Part shown: positions 10,491 through 22,174 of the stretch, piece after piece
Layout: each line of letters begins with the position of its first letter
How positions within the stretch are numbered: position 1 is the stretch's first letter
NCBI GenBank assembly: GCA_008802785.1
Contig: VUYT01000019.1
Location: 248,001 to 312,000, forward strand
Length of the DNA stretch: 64,000 nucleotides
From: Symmetrospora coprosmae
Taxonomy: Eukaryota > Basidiomycota > Cystobasidiomycetes > Symmetrosporaceae
Reading direction: 5' to 3'
The notes under the pieces: generated by a model
Databases searched by the model: none
What the model was told of the DNA's origin: nothing
The model's input: only the letters and a program-made list of their open reading frames with translations
Made by a program: the position numbers and the translations under genes

Positions 10491-13048
10491 ATGCCCACCA
10501 TCAGCGTCAACCGCGACTCTTTCCTCGGCCAGCTCGGCGGGCAGTGGAGTGAGTGCAGTCCCAGCGAGCGAGCGAGGCTGTCACGGCAGACAGGTCGACC
10601 ATGAATGTCGACTACTGCAGTGTCCCATGCCAATCCCACACTCCTTCTCCACAGCAACCGAGGCGTTCGAGGACCTGTGCTTCGAGTACGGTCTCGAGCT
10701 GGATGAGGATGTGCGTGCGGGTTATGATCCATGACCTTCCGTGCATCGGGTCGGATGGGTCCAGCTCACAGGCACATGCTCAATTCTCCCCGTCATGCCC
10801 AGACTTCGGTGACAGCCCCATCAGAGCTCCCGCACAAGCTCAAGATCGAGGTGCCTGCCAACAGGTACGACCTGCTCTGCCACGAAGGACTCGTCCGGTC
10901 GCTCCGCGTCTTCCTCGGGCAGGAACAGCCGCCCGTCTACAAGGTGGTCCCGCCTGCGACGGGAGCCGAGGAGCGATGGGTCGAAGTGCAGAAGGAGGTG
11001 AGTGCTTCTGTGCGACTCTCCTTAGGGGAAGGGGAGGACCATGTTGATACCGCGCGCATCCCCAGGTCGAATCGGTACGACCGTACTTTGCGGCTGCAGT
11101 CCTGCGCAACGTGTCCTTCACCCCGGAGTCGTACGCATCCTTCATCGACCTGCAGGACAAGCTGCACCAGAATCTGGCGCGCAAGCGCACGCTCGTCGCC
11201 ATTGGGACGCACGACCTTGACCGGGTGGCACGCGGGAAGATCACGTACGAAGGGCGCGCGCCGGCAGACATCAAGTTTGCCCCGCTCAACCGTGACACCG
11301 AGTACACGGCCGATCAGCTCATGGAGCTCTACGAGAGCGACAGGCACCTCTCGCGCTACCTCCACATCATCCGCGACTCGCCCGTCTACCCCATCATCTA
11401 CGACAGCACGCAGCAGGTCCTCTCCATGCCGCCCATCATCAATTCGCAGCACACGAAAATCAGCCTAGAGACGAAGAACGTCTTTATCGACCTGACAGCC
11501 ACCGACAGGACCAAGCTCTCCATCGTCACCAACATGATGGTCACCATGTTTGCCCAATACACGGCCGAGCCCTTCACGTGGGTGCTTGTCGAAAGAACGG
11601 CCTTGCTGCCTGCATATCTGAAGCTGACAGAGCGTTTGCTGCGCCGACGGCCACAGCATCGAGCAGGTCCGCATCGTGCATCCTGATGGCCGCACGGAAC
11701 TCACCCCGGACCTCACCCCGACCACCTTCCACGCCTCGATCGACTACATCAACAGCTGCACGGGCCTCAACCTGTCGCAGGGCGAAATCATCAAGTACCT
11801 GCACAAGATGGGCAACGCCGCAGAACCCGGGCCGAGCAAGACCGTCTCGGACAAGATTGTCGTGCAGGTCCCGCCCACCCGGCCGGACATACTCCACGAG
11901 TGCGACATCATGGAGGACGTCGCCATCGCGTATGGCTTCAACAAGTTGAAGAAGACGTTCCCCGCGACAAATACGGTCGCCAGCGGGCTGCCCATCAACA
12001 AGCTCGCGGACATTGTCCGGCGAGAGTCGGCGCTCGCAGGTTTTGTCGAGGTCCTCCCTCTGATCTTGGTTTGTCGATTCCACGCCGCCGGCTGCATGCT
12101 TCACCGCGCTTCCATGCTAACGTCGTTCTTGACAAACCGCAGTGCGCACACGACGAAAACTTCGCCTGGCTCAATCGCAAAGACGACGGGACCACGGCAG
12201 TTGTACTCGAGAACCCCAAGACGGCCGAGTACCAGATCGTGCGGACGTCTCTTCTGCCTGGTCTGCTCAAGACGGTGCGCGAGAACCGCAAGCACGCGCT
12301 GCCGCTCAAGATGTTTGAGGTCGCGGATGTGGTTGTCAAGGATGACCGGGAGGAGAGGCGGGCAAGAAACATCCGGAGGACGGGCGCGCTCTACTGCGGC
12401 AAGAAGGCCGGGTTCGAGATTGTCCACGGTCTGCTGAACCGCCTCATGCTCATGCTCGACGTCGAGAACCTCGGGAGCGCGAGCGGGCTCAGCAAGACGG
12501 GCAAGGCTGGCTACTACATCCAGCAGTTTGACGGTGGGTGCACTTCTCCCGCGCGAAGCTGGACAAGTGTTGAAACGACCCGATCCCTCCTCTGCGCAGA
12601 CCCTACCTTCTTCCCAGACCGAGCAGCAAAGATCTTCTACCGACCAGCGACGGACTCGAGCACGCAGTCGGCGCATCTGATGGACACGGGCGCGAGCGCC
12701 GCAAACGACATCGACACGAACGTCGAGGCTGCCGAACCGGCCTTCACTCGTGCCGCCCTGCCTGAAGGCTCAGAGCAGGGCCATGGTAGCGAACAAGCGG
12801 GCAGGGAAAGCAGGCCGAAACCGAGCCGGCCCGCTTCGGCCCTCGACACGTTGAAGGACAAGCTTCTCTCCGCGCTGCCTGGAGGCACTGGCAGCACGGG
12901 CGCCAGCGGAGCCGCGGAGGCTGCGAAGCAGGCAGCGCAAAAGGACGTCGAGATTGGCATCATGGGCATCCTGCACCCGACCGTGCTGCGCAACTTTGAC
13001 GTCGAATACCCATGCTCCGTTTTCGAGTTCACGTTGGAGCAGCTTTAG
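10491..13048 (+). CDS. FRS1: Cytosolic phenylalanyl-tRNA synthetase beta subunit
   Basis: This subunit pairs with the alpha subunit (Frs2) to charge tRNA-Phe. The start at 10491 gives [17 protein letters not shown], the family N-terminus. Six introns interrupt the gene, for example 10999-11066 (donor GTGAGT), the one from about 11579 and the one near 12070-12141. Conserved blocks in order are [103 protein letters not shown] and finally [14 protein letters not shown]. Between IFYRP and [10 protein letters not shown] lies an insertion of roughly 100 residues rich in Ala, Ser, Gly and Glu that human FARSB lacks. The protein ends FEFTLEQL. Housekeeping function is certain; the insertion is the odd feature. 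Confidence 0.97.
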
Positions 13049-13289
13049 AGAGTGGTCGTGCAATAGACGCATGGGTAATGCGGATGCAGGAGATGACGAT
13101 GATTGATACCAATCGACCGGACATGAAGTCTGTGCTTCTTGAGGGTCCTTGCCGACTCCGTCCGGTAACTCGTACACGCGGTCGCTTCACGTGCCAAGGC
13201 CTTTATCGTCTTTCGAATGTTGCGTCGTCGTCTTTCCTTCTCTGTACCGCACTGCAAGCGAGCCAGAAGTGAGCAAGTGAAGACTCGGC

Positions 13290-16020
13290 ATGACGGACAC
13301 CATCGGCATCCGCGGGACCCACTTTGTCTGCCCAAAGACGAACCGCATCCTCCAGCTCCGCGGCATCTCGCTCTCTGGCTCTTCAAAGCTTCCCGCCTCG
13401 CTCCCTTCCCATTCGAGCGACACCGAGGCCTTCTTCGACCATGCGAACGTCTCGTACATTGGCAGGCCCTTCCCGCTCGCCGAGATGGACGAGCATCTCT
13501 CGCGAATCCGGGAGTGGGGGTTCACGATTGTGCGGCTGGTCGTGCCGTGGGAGGCTCTGGAGCACGCTGGGTGGTGCGCAACGTCTATGCCGGAACTTTG
13601 CCATTCTGCCTTGCTGAAGTAATGCTCATGTCTGGCCTTCTGCTGCCCTTCCACCTTGACACTCCCAGGCGCCAGTACGATGTCGAATACATCGATTACC
13701 TCGCCAAGATAGTCGCCGAGCTGCCAAAGTACGGCCTCAGCTGCATCATCGACGCGCACCAGGACGTCTTCTCGCGCCTGACGGGCGGGTCCGGCGCGCC
13801 CGGATGGGTGCTGGACGTGCTCGGCCTGTCGGTGCGCAACCTGCACGAGACGCACTCGGCGCACCTTCACCCCCTCGCCCTCCTCGCGACCGATCCACCG
13901 CCCGCGGTCTGGCCAACGGGGTACCAGAAGCTCGCGGCTGCTACGTGTAACACGGTCTTTTGGGCTGGAGATCGCTTTGCTTGGAAGCGCAAGGCGCCGG
14001 ATGGCAGCGGGAGGGGCCTCTCGACCTTTCTGCAGGAGGCAATGGCAGAGGCATTCGGCCAGCTGGCAGACAAGCTCGAAGGATACGAGGCTGTCCTTGG
14101 CTTTGAGGTGAGATGGGCCATGTGCCGTTTTGCCCACTCATGAGTCCAGTCACCGGGGCATCTTACTGATGTATCTGCTTCTCTGGTGAGCAGCCCATGA
14201 ACGAGCCTCATCGCGGCTACCTAGAGCTGCACAGCATGTACACCTTTGATCCCAAGACCGACCTCCAGCTTGGCTACCACCCGAATGCTCTCGAGTCTTT
14301 TGCGCTAGGGGACGGCTACCCACAGCGCATCCCGTACTACGTACCTAGCTTCCCCAAGCCGACGCGGATCTCGAAGCGTGTCGTAGTCAACAGCAAGCGA
14401 GAGCGGGCGTGGCAGGAGGGCAGCCCGTGCATCTGGCGCGAGCATGGCGTGTGGGAGTGGGACGAGAAGGCCAGCAAGCCCGTCCCTCTGCAGCAGACAT
14501 ACTTCAGCAAAGACCCGCGCACAGGAGAGGCGTTCGACTGGTACAAGGACGCGTGGTATCCTTTCCTGAAAATTTTCAGGGATAGGGTCGGGAATGGCAA
14601 GGAGGCCAGAAAAGCGTGGATGACGTTCGCTGGCGGGATTCCAAACGAGGTGCGGGGATTTGGCTGTTTTGTGCTCCTTTTATAATGCTCATCCTGGTTG
14701 GGATCCGCAGTTCACGCCGGAGTGGCCAGCAGACAGTCAGCCGGAGAACTTCGTCTCGACGCCGCACTGGTACGATCTGCACGCTCTCTTTTCAAAGGTG
14801 AGCTCCTCATTGCTATTCTAGCCGCGATGTTTGCCAGACATGAGATAAGCTCGGCCCCAAGCTGACCCATGCCTGCCGCAGTCTTTCGGCAATTTCACTT
14901 TCAATGTGCAAGGGCTGTCAAGGGTACGTGAAGTCGGCCATTCTGCCTTACTTGATAACGATCTTCGGGACCGTGCAGTAGCTGATCTTCCCATTGGACA
15001 GGGCATGTTCCCGCTCAAAGCGATCTACCTTGGCCAAACATCCGCCCGAGACAAGTGAGTGTCCTACCTAAAGCCTACTGCTTGGGGGCACTCTGCCTTC
15101 GTGCTGATGGTCTTCATCTATCTACTGAAATATCTCTGCAGCTACGCCTTACAATTGTCAAACATCATCAAGGCGTCCAACAAGGAGACTGGTCGGCCAT
15201 GCCTGATTGGCGAATGTGGCATTCCCTTCGACATGAACAAATTTGCCGCGTCCAGAACGCAGGATTGGCGTTGGCAGGAACGGCAGCTCGATGCGCTGTG
15301 TACTGGTCTCGAACGTAGCCTTGCGAGCTACATCTTATGGAACTACAACCCGGAGAACGACGACGAGCATGGCGATGCGTGGTACGGGGAGAATTTTTCC
15401 CTCTTCAGCCGGTCTGTCAAAGGCCCGGACGGCAAGATGGGCGCTGGCAGATGCATTGACGCATTCCAGGTGCGTTCGACCTGCTCTAATCGGCTCAGGC
15501 CGGGTTTCATGTAGCTAAACGTCACCCGTCCCTGCAGCGCCCCTACGCGATCGCCACGCCGGGACAGCCAAACCGCTCATACTTCGATATGCACACGCTC
15601 TTCTACGTCTATCAGTTCCGGAACCCTCCCGCCAGCGATGACGCTCCAGAGCCTACGACGCGCGAATGCGAGATCTACCTTCCCGTCAGGCGGTATGGCT
15701 CGATCCTGACCAAGGATGGAGCTGCGACCGTGCGGCTCACGGACGGAACGTGGCGGTACGATGAGGAGAAGCAGGTCCTCTACTGGACCGTCACAAAGCT
15801 CGACCCGCTCGCCATGCACCGCCTCGAGATCCGCGTCATGGACAACGCGCTGCACCGAAGCAGACCTGGCGACATTGACCTCAAGGAGTCGCCCTTGCGA
15901 TGGGTGCTAGCCCTCCTGATTGTCATCGCTGCGATGCTCTTCAGGCTCTTCAAGCAGAAGTGGGACGGAGGATGGGAGGAAGCCTTCTTTGCTCACTTTG
16001 ACATGATCAACCAGATGTAG
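13290..16020 (+). CDS. GH5 subfamily 12 glycosidase (EGCrP/sterylglucosidase-like)
   Basis: Fungal GH5_12 enzymes hydrolyse glucosylceramide (EGCrP1) or steryl glucoside (EGCrP2/Sgl1). About eight exons encode FVCPKTNRILQLRGISLSGS at the N-terminus, IVRLVVPWEALEHAG, LSCIIDAHQDVFSR, then the acid/base motif PMNEPHRGY after the intron ending near 14195. Further on are YPQRIPYYVPSFPKPT and the nucleophile motif CLIGECGIPFD. Both catalytic glutamates are present. The C-terminal beta domain (RECEIYLPVRRYGS) is followed by a membrane helix (WVLALLIVIAAMLFRLF) and a short basic tail. There is no N-terminal signal peptide, so the catalytic domain is probably cytosolic and tail-anchored. Substrate choice between ceramide and sterol glucosides cannot be read from sequence alone. 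Confidence 0.9.
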
Positions 16021-16132
16021 GCGGGGAGCACAGGACGATAGAGCCTCTTTTTCTAGCAATGGCAAACTTCGATTGCTCCCAATCACCTGCAGAACTGGAG
16101 ATCAAGTGGTACATCGGACAATGCGCGCGGCC

Positions 16133-17434
16133 TCAATGACTCAGTGCTGCCTGCACGCTTTTGAAGTAGGCCTCATTGGCCACCTTCTCTTGCACCTCCT
16201 CCCGCGTGCACCAAGCATAGTCCACGAGCCCTTCCCCCTGATTCGGCACTGGTGTCCCCCGCATCACGCGAGCCGGCATGAAGAAGACCTGTGTGGGGCG
16301 TGGAGGGGCGTGCCCGCGTCAGCGAGAGCCTCGCAGGGTGAAGCATATCTGTGATGCCCCACCTTGGCATCTTTTTCGCCCCTTTCGGTCGCTGTCGGGA
16401 GCTTATAGCCGTACCAGGCTGCGGGGACCTTGCCCGTCTGCCAGACATCGAGCTCTGAGCCAAACTCCTCGCTCAGCTCTCGCAGGGCGGCCTGCACCAG
16501 CGACTCCTTGCCCTCGACGCCTCCTTGTGCTGCGGCACGCCGGAAAGAATAAGGAAATGCAGGTCAGATGACTGTGCGCGAAAGGTCTGGGAGGCCAAGC
16601 GCTAGACGTACGGAACTGCCAGGCGTGCTCGGACCGCTTCTTCTTGGCCAGGAGATATAACGTGCGGTCTTTTCTGCGCTCCAGATTGTGCAAGTCGCTA
16701 TCCGCTGCGTTGTCCGCCTTGCCTGCCTGGGCCTGCTCCTCGGCGCTCGGGAAAGCCTCGAGCTCCTTGCCCTGCTCTGCGGCCTCTGCGCATCACGAAA
16801 GCCGAGAGGTTCGCGTTAGCCGGGCGTCACTACGGGCTAGCATGCCATAACGAAGACAGAATGACACGCACGGACGAGATCCTTCCACCCCTGCTCGGCC
16901 TGCGAGCCTTTCCTAAAGTACCATTCCGGGTTGAACTGCCCGCCGATGGCGCGGTCAATCTTGCGCGCGTAGCGGTAGTATTCGCGCTCGAGCGTGCTGA
17001 GCGGGGACAGGGCGCGTGGAGGGCGCGAAAGGATCGTGGCTGCTATGAGGCGGGTTGTGGAGCTGCGCGAAGGGCCTGCTGCCGCCTGAGACGACGATGC
17101 TTGTGCAGCATCGCTGCTGGACGGTGGCGCATTGAAAGCTGATGCGGATGTTGAGGGGCCAGATGATGATGGAGCTGCTTCAGATGAGGAAGCTTCTCTT
17201 GCAGCTGCTGCTGTTGCTGATGTGCTCTGCTGCCGTATGTCTGTATGGGCCCTCCTCAAGGTCAGCTCGCTCGCTCATCTGTCCCCGAAAATTGGCGAGC
17301 GGCGGCAGCAGCGACGTACGCTTCAACAGATCTGCAGACCGCGGCGCTGCTGCCACAGAGCACAGCGAGCATCTCGTCAGCAGTCTGCTGCTCGTGCTCG
17401 CTCTCGCTCTCGTTGCTATGCGCGTTGATGCCAT
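16133..17434 (-). CDS. MRPL46: Mitochondrial large-subunit ribosomal protein mL46
   Basis: This is a structural protein of the mitoribosomal large subunit with a Nudix-like fold. Exons are 17320-17434, 16872-17240, 16612-16785, 16363-16529 and 16133-16288; all four introns keep frame. The N-terminus MASTRIATRARASTSSRLL is a typical mitochondrial presequence and is followed by a Ser/Ala-rich linker. The mature part reads PLSTLEREYYRYARKIDRAI, EHAWQFPQGG (frame restored across intron 16530-16611), AALRELSEEFGSELDVW and VFFMPARVMRGTP. The degenerate Nudix box lacks full catalytic residues, as usual for this ribosomal family. It is transcribed downstream of TMA7 on the same strand. Confidence 0.93.
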
Positions 17435-17686
17435 GGTATGTGTGAGGGTGAAGCGCGTTGTGAGGTGCAAAGACGAGCAGGGCAGGTCCAGGTCAGGCTG
17501 AGAGCGGCACGCATAACGAGCTTGCACGACGACAGAAAGCGGGACTGGCGCGGCAGATACAACGAGACGACAGGGGAAGCCGAGCAGCAGGGAAGCGGCC
17601 GGGAGGAGAGTAGCATGCTCGGAGCGTGCATCGAGAGGTGCGAGACCCGCCACGGCGAGGAGGCGGATGAGAAGAGCTCTCGAAGC

Positions 17687-18307
17687 CTACTTCCCGGACC
17701 TGTCATAGCGTCACAATGGTTGGCGTGATTAGCGCTGTCCCTCTTCGCGGCAAGTGCGCAGATGTACTCACTTCTTGATGCCCTGTCCACCCCTGAGTGT
17801 GTATGAGCGCAGAGACGACCATGGCAAAAGGGTCCAAGATCAGCTCAGAGATCTGTGTGCATCCCCGCAGCTCCCGTCCCGGCAGCGTGCGGTGGACGAG
17901 CGTCCTCCGCCATGGACAACGCACATGTTCAACGGTCCCTTCTTTCCCGTCAGCGCAGCTTTGGCAGCCGCATCCTCCTTCTTGGCTGCTTCGCGCTATA
18001 TTGCATCGACGAAAGGCGGAGTACGTTTCGCCACTTCCGACTGTCAGAGGCCGAACAGAATCTCCTCGACGACAGCGGAGCTCAGCAGGTGGCGCACCTT
18101 CAATCGCGCCGCCCTGTCATCGTCGTCCTCCTCCTTGGGAGCCTTCTTTGCTGTCCTGTGCCGCCGGAGCATCACAACAGGAGGAAGGAGGAGGAGGAGG
18201 AGGAGGAGACGCAGAGCCAGCCTCAGCCACATGGCCCTCGAGCGTACGGACAAGATGAACGCGAGCGCGACGCACTTGAGTGGCTTCTTTGTTCCTGTTG
18301 GTGCCAT
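17687..18307 (-). CDS. TMA7: Translation machinery-associated protein 7, 64 residues in five exons
   Basis: This small, highly charged ribosome-associated protein is split so finely that no long open frame shows it. Exons are 18276-18307, 18098-18155, 17925-17995, 17772-17792 and 17687-17699. The introns (120, 102, 132 and 72 bp) all have GT-AG ends and the frame is continuous. The product starts MAPTGTKKPLKTAKKAP, passes through EEDDDDRAARLKREAAKKED, and ends GPLNMGGQGIKKSGK, matching the TMA7 signature (KKPLK near the start, GG-IKKSGK at the end) and the family length of about 64. Exons four and five are only 21 and 13 nt. Intron one holds a GAG/CTC trinucleotide repeat near 18180-18212. 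It shares a 145-bp head-to-head space with HID1. Confidence 0.92.
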
Positions 18308-18420
18308 CTCGACGTCTTGTTGTGCTGGATCAGAGGAGAGGGGGAGAGTCGCGACAGGCGGGCAGGAAGAAGGGAGTCTGACAGTCTCCATCCTTCCAAC
18401 TCTTCCGCGTCGACGGCGTC

Positions 18421-18448
18421 CATCGCCCATCGCCCATCGCCCATCGCT
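18421..18448 (+). repeat. Four tandem CATCGCC heptamers just before the HID1 start codon
   Basis: Three perfect CATCGCC copies and a fourth ending in T lie 4 bp before the ATG at 18453. They would be in the mRNA leader. I cannot tell whether they act as a translation element or are a neutral minisatellite. Confidence 0.8.
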
Positions 18449-18452
18449 CGTC

Positions 18453-21400
18453 ATGTTCAGGAACATCAAGCTGTGAGTGGGTTGCTGCAGTTGCTGCTGC
18501 CTGCTGTTGCGTGGCCATGCTCCAGGTCCCACCTCGGCGCGTGACGTTGCAGTGGCCATGTATGCCGGAGAACAGCTGCAGTCCACCCATGCAGTATCGG
18601 CAGCTGGCTGCGCTCTCGCAAGGCAGATAACTCGGCGCAGCTGACAGTCTACCCGTTGTGCTATCCTCGTTCGCAGCAACCCCTTCTCGGCACCCTCGGA
18701 CCCCAAGTTGACGTTCCGCTCGACCCAGGTCCCGAGGCTATACTCTGAGCGTGCCATCCCTGCCTCCGATGTCGACTTCTGGGCCTGCTTCTACACCGTG
18801 TTTGACACTCCGTACGATGTCCTCCACCTACTCACCGCCGCCGACATCACGCGCACCTTGCAGGCACACCGCAAGAACCTCGTCACGCTCATCCAGGTCC
18901 TCGCCGACCGGATAGAGCACCTCTTGCGCCATGGCAGCAGCGACTCGAAGTTCCCGACTCCGAGCAAGAGCGCCGCACAGGGCTTTGCAGCGTACAATCC
19001 TGCCGCCGCCCTCCTGCACGCCCAGTCGCCCGAGGAGAAGGCCAACGACACGACCCGCCAGATGCTCAACTGCCTGCGCGTGTTGCAGCGAGTCATTCCT
19101 TTCGTCCTCTCGGCTGGGAGTGCGTCCCTCGCGCACGAGTACGAAGACGCTGCCAGCTCAGGCTACGGATCATCGCTCGAGGAGGACGTCTTCTGGAAAG
19201 CCAGGCGCAAGAACGCAGCTGCACAGGTGCAGGAAGTTAGCACATCAGCAGGCGCACAGTTCGTCATTGATGACGAGGAGGAGGAAGGGCCAAGCTCATC
19301 ACGGCCGGCACCGAGCAAAGAAGCCGAACTGCCTCCGCTGGCAGAACAGCTGCTGGACTCGGCAGTGGACCTTCTGTTCGTGCAGGGCTTCACGCTACCA
19401 TCGGCCACTGAGCAAGGAGGCGGGAAGGCTGCAGGAGGCCAGATAGCCTACACCATCTGGGAGAATGGAATCGGCTCGACCACTTCCGTGCCCGTCACGC
19501 CAGAAACGGACAAGAATCGCAGCGAGGTTCTACGCTTCCTTCTAGCCTTGCTCTCGAGGACTCTTTACGTGCCCACGAACGCCTACACGGCAAATGCCCC
19601 CCCGGGCTCCACATCGACTCTGAACAAGTGGCACGCCTACCTTGTCCGAACACCCTCGACGCCGAAAGCGCGCAAGGTGGTCTTGTCCTTGCTGTGCTCG
19701 CTGCTCAACGTCGCACTCAAGTCCGGCTCATATCACGCTACTGCGAGCTCGGGTCTTGTCGGGGCCGTAGGCGGTGCGGTTGGCGATTCGTACGAGAAGC
19801 TGCTGTCGGGAGGCAAGCGCAAGGACGACCCGCCTCGCCTCGGTCTGGTGAAGGTCGCTGTGCAGGTTCTAAATGTGCTGCTGTGTACTCCTACCGAGGC
19901 GTCGCTGCGGGCCGGGGAGGCGAGCAGACAGGTTCACGCCGAGTCGGTCAGGAGCCCGCCAATGACACCTAGCCTGGGCAGCACTTCCATGAGTCAACAA
20001 GCATCGACGACCTCGCTCGCGTCTGCGCTTGCCAGTGCGCCTAGAGGCTCAGCGGGTGGTGGCAGGCCAGACGCAAATGCGTTCCAATTCTTCCTGTCGA
20101 AGCTACACAGGCAAAGTGACGTCGGCTTCATTGTCGAGGTAAGTGAGCCTCTGTGCTTTGCTTTGACCCGACATCCTGGCTGACATAGCTACTTCATGAT
20201 TCACAGAACCTCTTGGTCATTCTCCTCCAACCGATGAACACATCCTTTCTCAAGCTGCCTTTCGAGGCGGTCGGAGTAGCCAGCACGGCAAGTCCAACAC
20301 AAACGACTGACTTCCTAATCCTCTTGTGGCGCCTTCTGGACAGCATCCCGGTGAGCAACCCTTGTATTGCCCTTGAAGACGAACAATCGGTCTGTACTGA
20401 CGAATCCTGCTTGCACAGAATTTCGCCTCTGCCCTGCTGAGCAACGGCAAGAACGCGCATCAGGTCATGATCATCCTCGTCTACTTTTGCCTGGAGCACA
20501 AGGACGACCCATCTCAACTCGGTCTCGTCAAGCTCGCTGCTTTCCTGCTGCAGACCATCTCCGCCGAGCGCTCCTTCGGCTCGTCACTGAATGTGCCCCT
20601 CGATGCGCATATCCCCCTGCCTTCCCGATACAGCGTGCCGGCCCCTAGCACTGCCGCAGATTCTCTCATCCAGCATCTCTACACCCTCGTCTTCAGCACG
20701 CAGGGCGCGCTAAATGCCATCTACCCTGCCTTCATCCTGACGATCACCAACGTCTCGCCATACCTAAAGAACCCATCTGTTCGCACTTCAACCCGCTTGC
20801 TTCAGCTGTTCCTCGCAATGTCGAACCCGGGCTTCCTGCTCAGCGACGAGGCCAACCCAAGGCTGGTCTTCTACCTCCTGGAAGCCTTCAACAATGTCCT
20901 ACAATATCAGCTGTCTGGTACGTGGTCGTCACCTCTTGCGGCTCGTGTTGTTCAGAAGCTGACGTTGCGTCGCTTCCTTGCAGACTGCCCGAACCTCGTC
21001 TATTCCATCATCCGATCTCATGCGCGCTTCGAAGAGCTTGCCAACTTTACAGTTGCAAATGGCGTCGCTTCTATCCGTCGCGCGCGCAGAGGCAAGGCCG
21101 GGGCCGACACAGCGTCCGTCAAATCCCCTCCGAGGGTGTCGCTCGCATCCGAGCAGGCACCACGCGAAGGCGGCGAAGCTGCTGTGACAGCGCCAGCAGA
21201 CGAGGAGAAGGCTGCTCTTATGCAGCAGGAGAAGGACGTGAAGGAGGCAGAGAACGTCGCCGCCCCTGTCTCGCCCACCACGCCCTCTGACTCAGAGTAC
21301 CCGCCACGCCAGACACGGGCAGGGAAGATCCTGTCCGAGAAAGCAGCAGGCAAGTTGCCGATGCGCTCAAACTCTCAGCTGTCCGTGCACAGTGCCGCGA

Positions 21401-21987
21401 GTGGGGAGAGCGGGGCGGGAACGGCTTTTGAAGGAACCGATGATGATGGACCCTTCGTCGCCAAGAACGGTTTCATGCCGACCGAGGCGTGGGTCGCTTC
21501 TTGGCGGGAGGGCTTGCCAATCGACACCATCCTCATCCTCGTGTCAGAGTGCCTGCCCAAGGTGTCGAGCCTCGCGGCGCTCTCGACGAACACGGCTGTG
21601 CTCGAATATTTGCGCTCGGTGACGCTCGTCGGCCTCCTGCCGCCACCTGCGCCGATCCGCGCTCGCCGCTTCGTTCACTCGCTGCACTCCGTCGTGTGGC
21701 TCATGAGCCTGGCGTGGGGCAACGTCTATGTCCACTCTCTCGCTGCACCTGGCGCCGGAGCGGGCGTGTGGCAGGACACTGGCGTCAGACTGTTTGCGCT
21801 CCGTCAGCGCAACGATCGCGGAGGCGTGCAGGCTGTCATGTCGAGCCTCGTCGAGCAGGGCCTTGGTATACTCAGCCTGGGAGGAGGAGGTGCAGCTGGC
21901 ACAGGCAGCGGGGCAAGCAGCCCTGTCGCACGGCGATCAACGAATAGAAGTAGGAGTACCAGCAGTGTGATGGGTGGTATCGTGTGA
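18453..21987 (+). CDS. HID1-domain Golgi trafficking protein
   Basis: Hid1 family proteins (C. elegans HID-1, S. pombe Hid1/Ftp105) are peripheral Golgi proteins involved in secretory sorting and, in fission yeast, localisation of a deubiquitinase. Exon one is only 20 nt (18453-18472, MFRNIKL, the invariant family start) and joins 18677 across a 204-bp intron. Following motifs are VDFWACFYTVFDTP, QMLNCLRVLQRVIPF, VFWKARR, VILLQPMNTSFLK, IILVYFCLEHKDD, LIQHLYTLVFSTQGALNA, ANPRLVFYLLEAFNN and PNLVYSIIRSHARFEELANF. Introns also lie near 20139-20206, 20350-20419 and 20920-20983. A disordered Ala/Ser/Glu-rich loop (residues around 720-860) separates the last conserved block containing MPTEAWVASWREGLPIDTIL. 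Length and order fit the family. Confidence 0.92.
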
Positions 21988-22174
21988 CGCATGCAGTTGT
22001 GCAAGAAGTTAACGACTATGCAGCTCGCCGGATGTGGACGGCACTCATTACCGAGACTGAATACGTCCGGCCCATCAAGACCGCGATGGAACCTCAAGCA
22101 GTAATCAGAATGCGCGATGCGTGACGGCCTTCGTCAACCTCTTCTCCCCTCCTCCCGTCCGGACGATGGCTGTA

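Noticed and set aside
17754-18476. Long plus-strand open frame running in frame into the HID1 start
   Set aside because: HID1 proteins begin exactly at MFRNIKL. The upstream part has no family similarity, is Arg/Ser-rich, and overlaps the antisense TMA7 gene.
18044-18757. Minus-strand frame with a Leu-rich run resembling a membrane protein
   Set aside because: The Leu run is the translation of a trinucleotide repeat in TMA7 intron one. The true exons are short and spliced.
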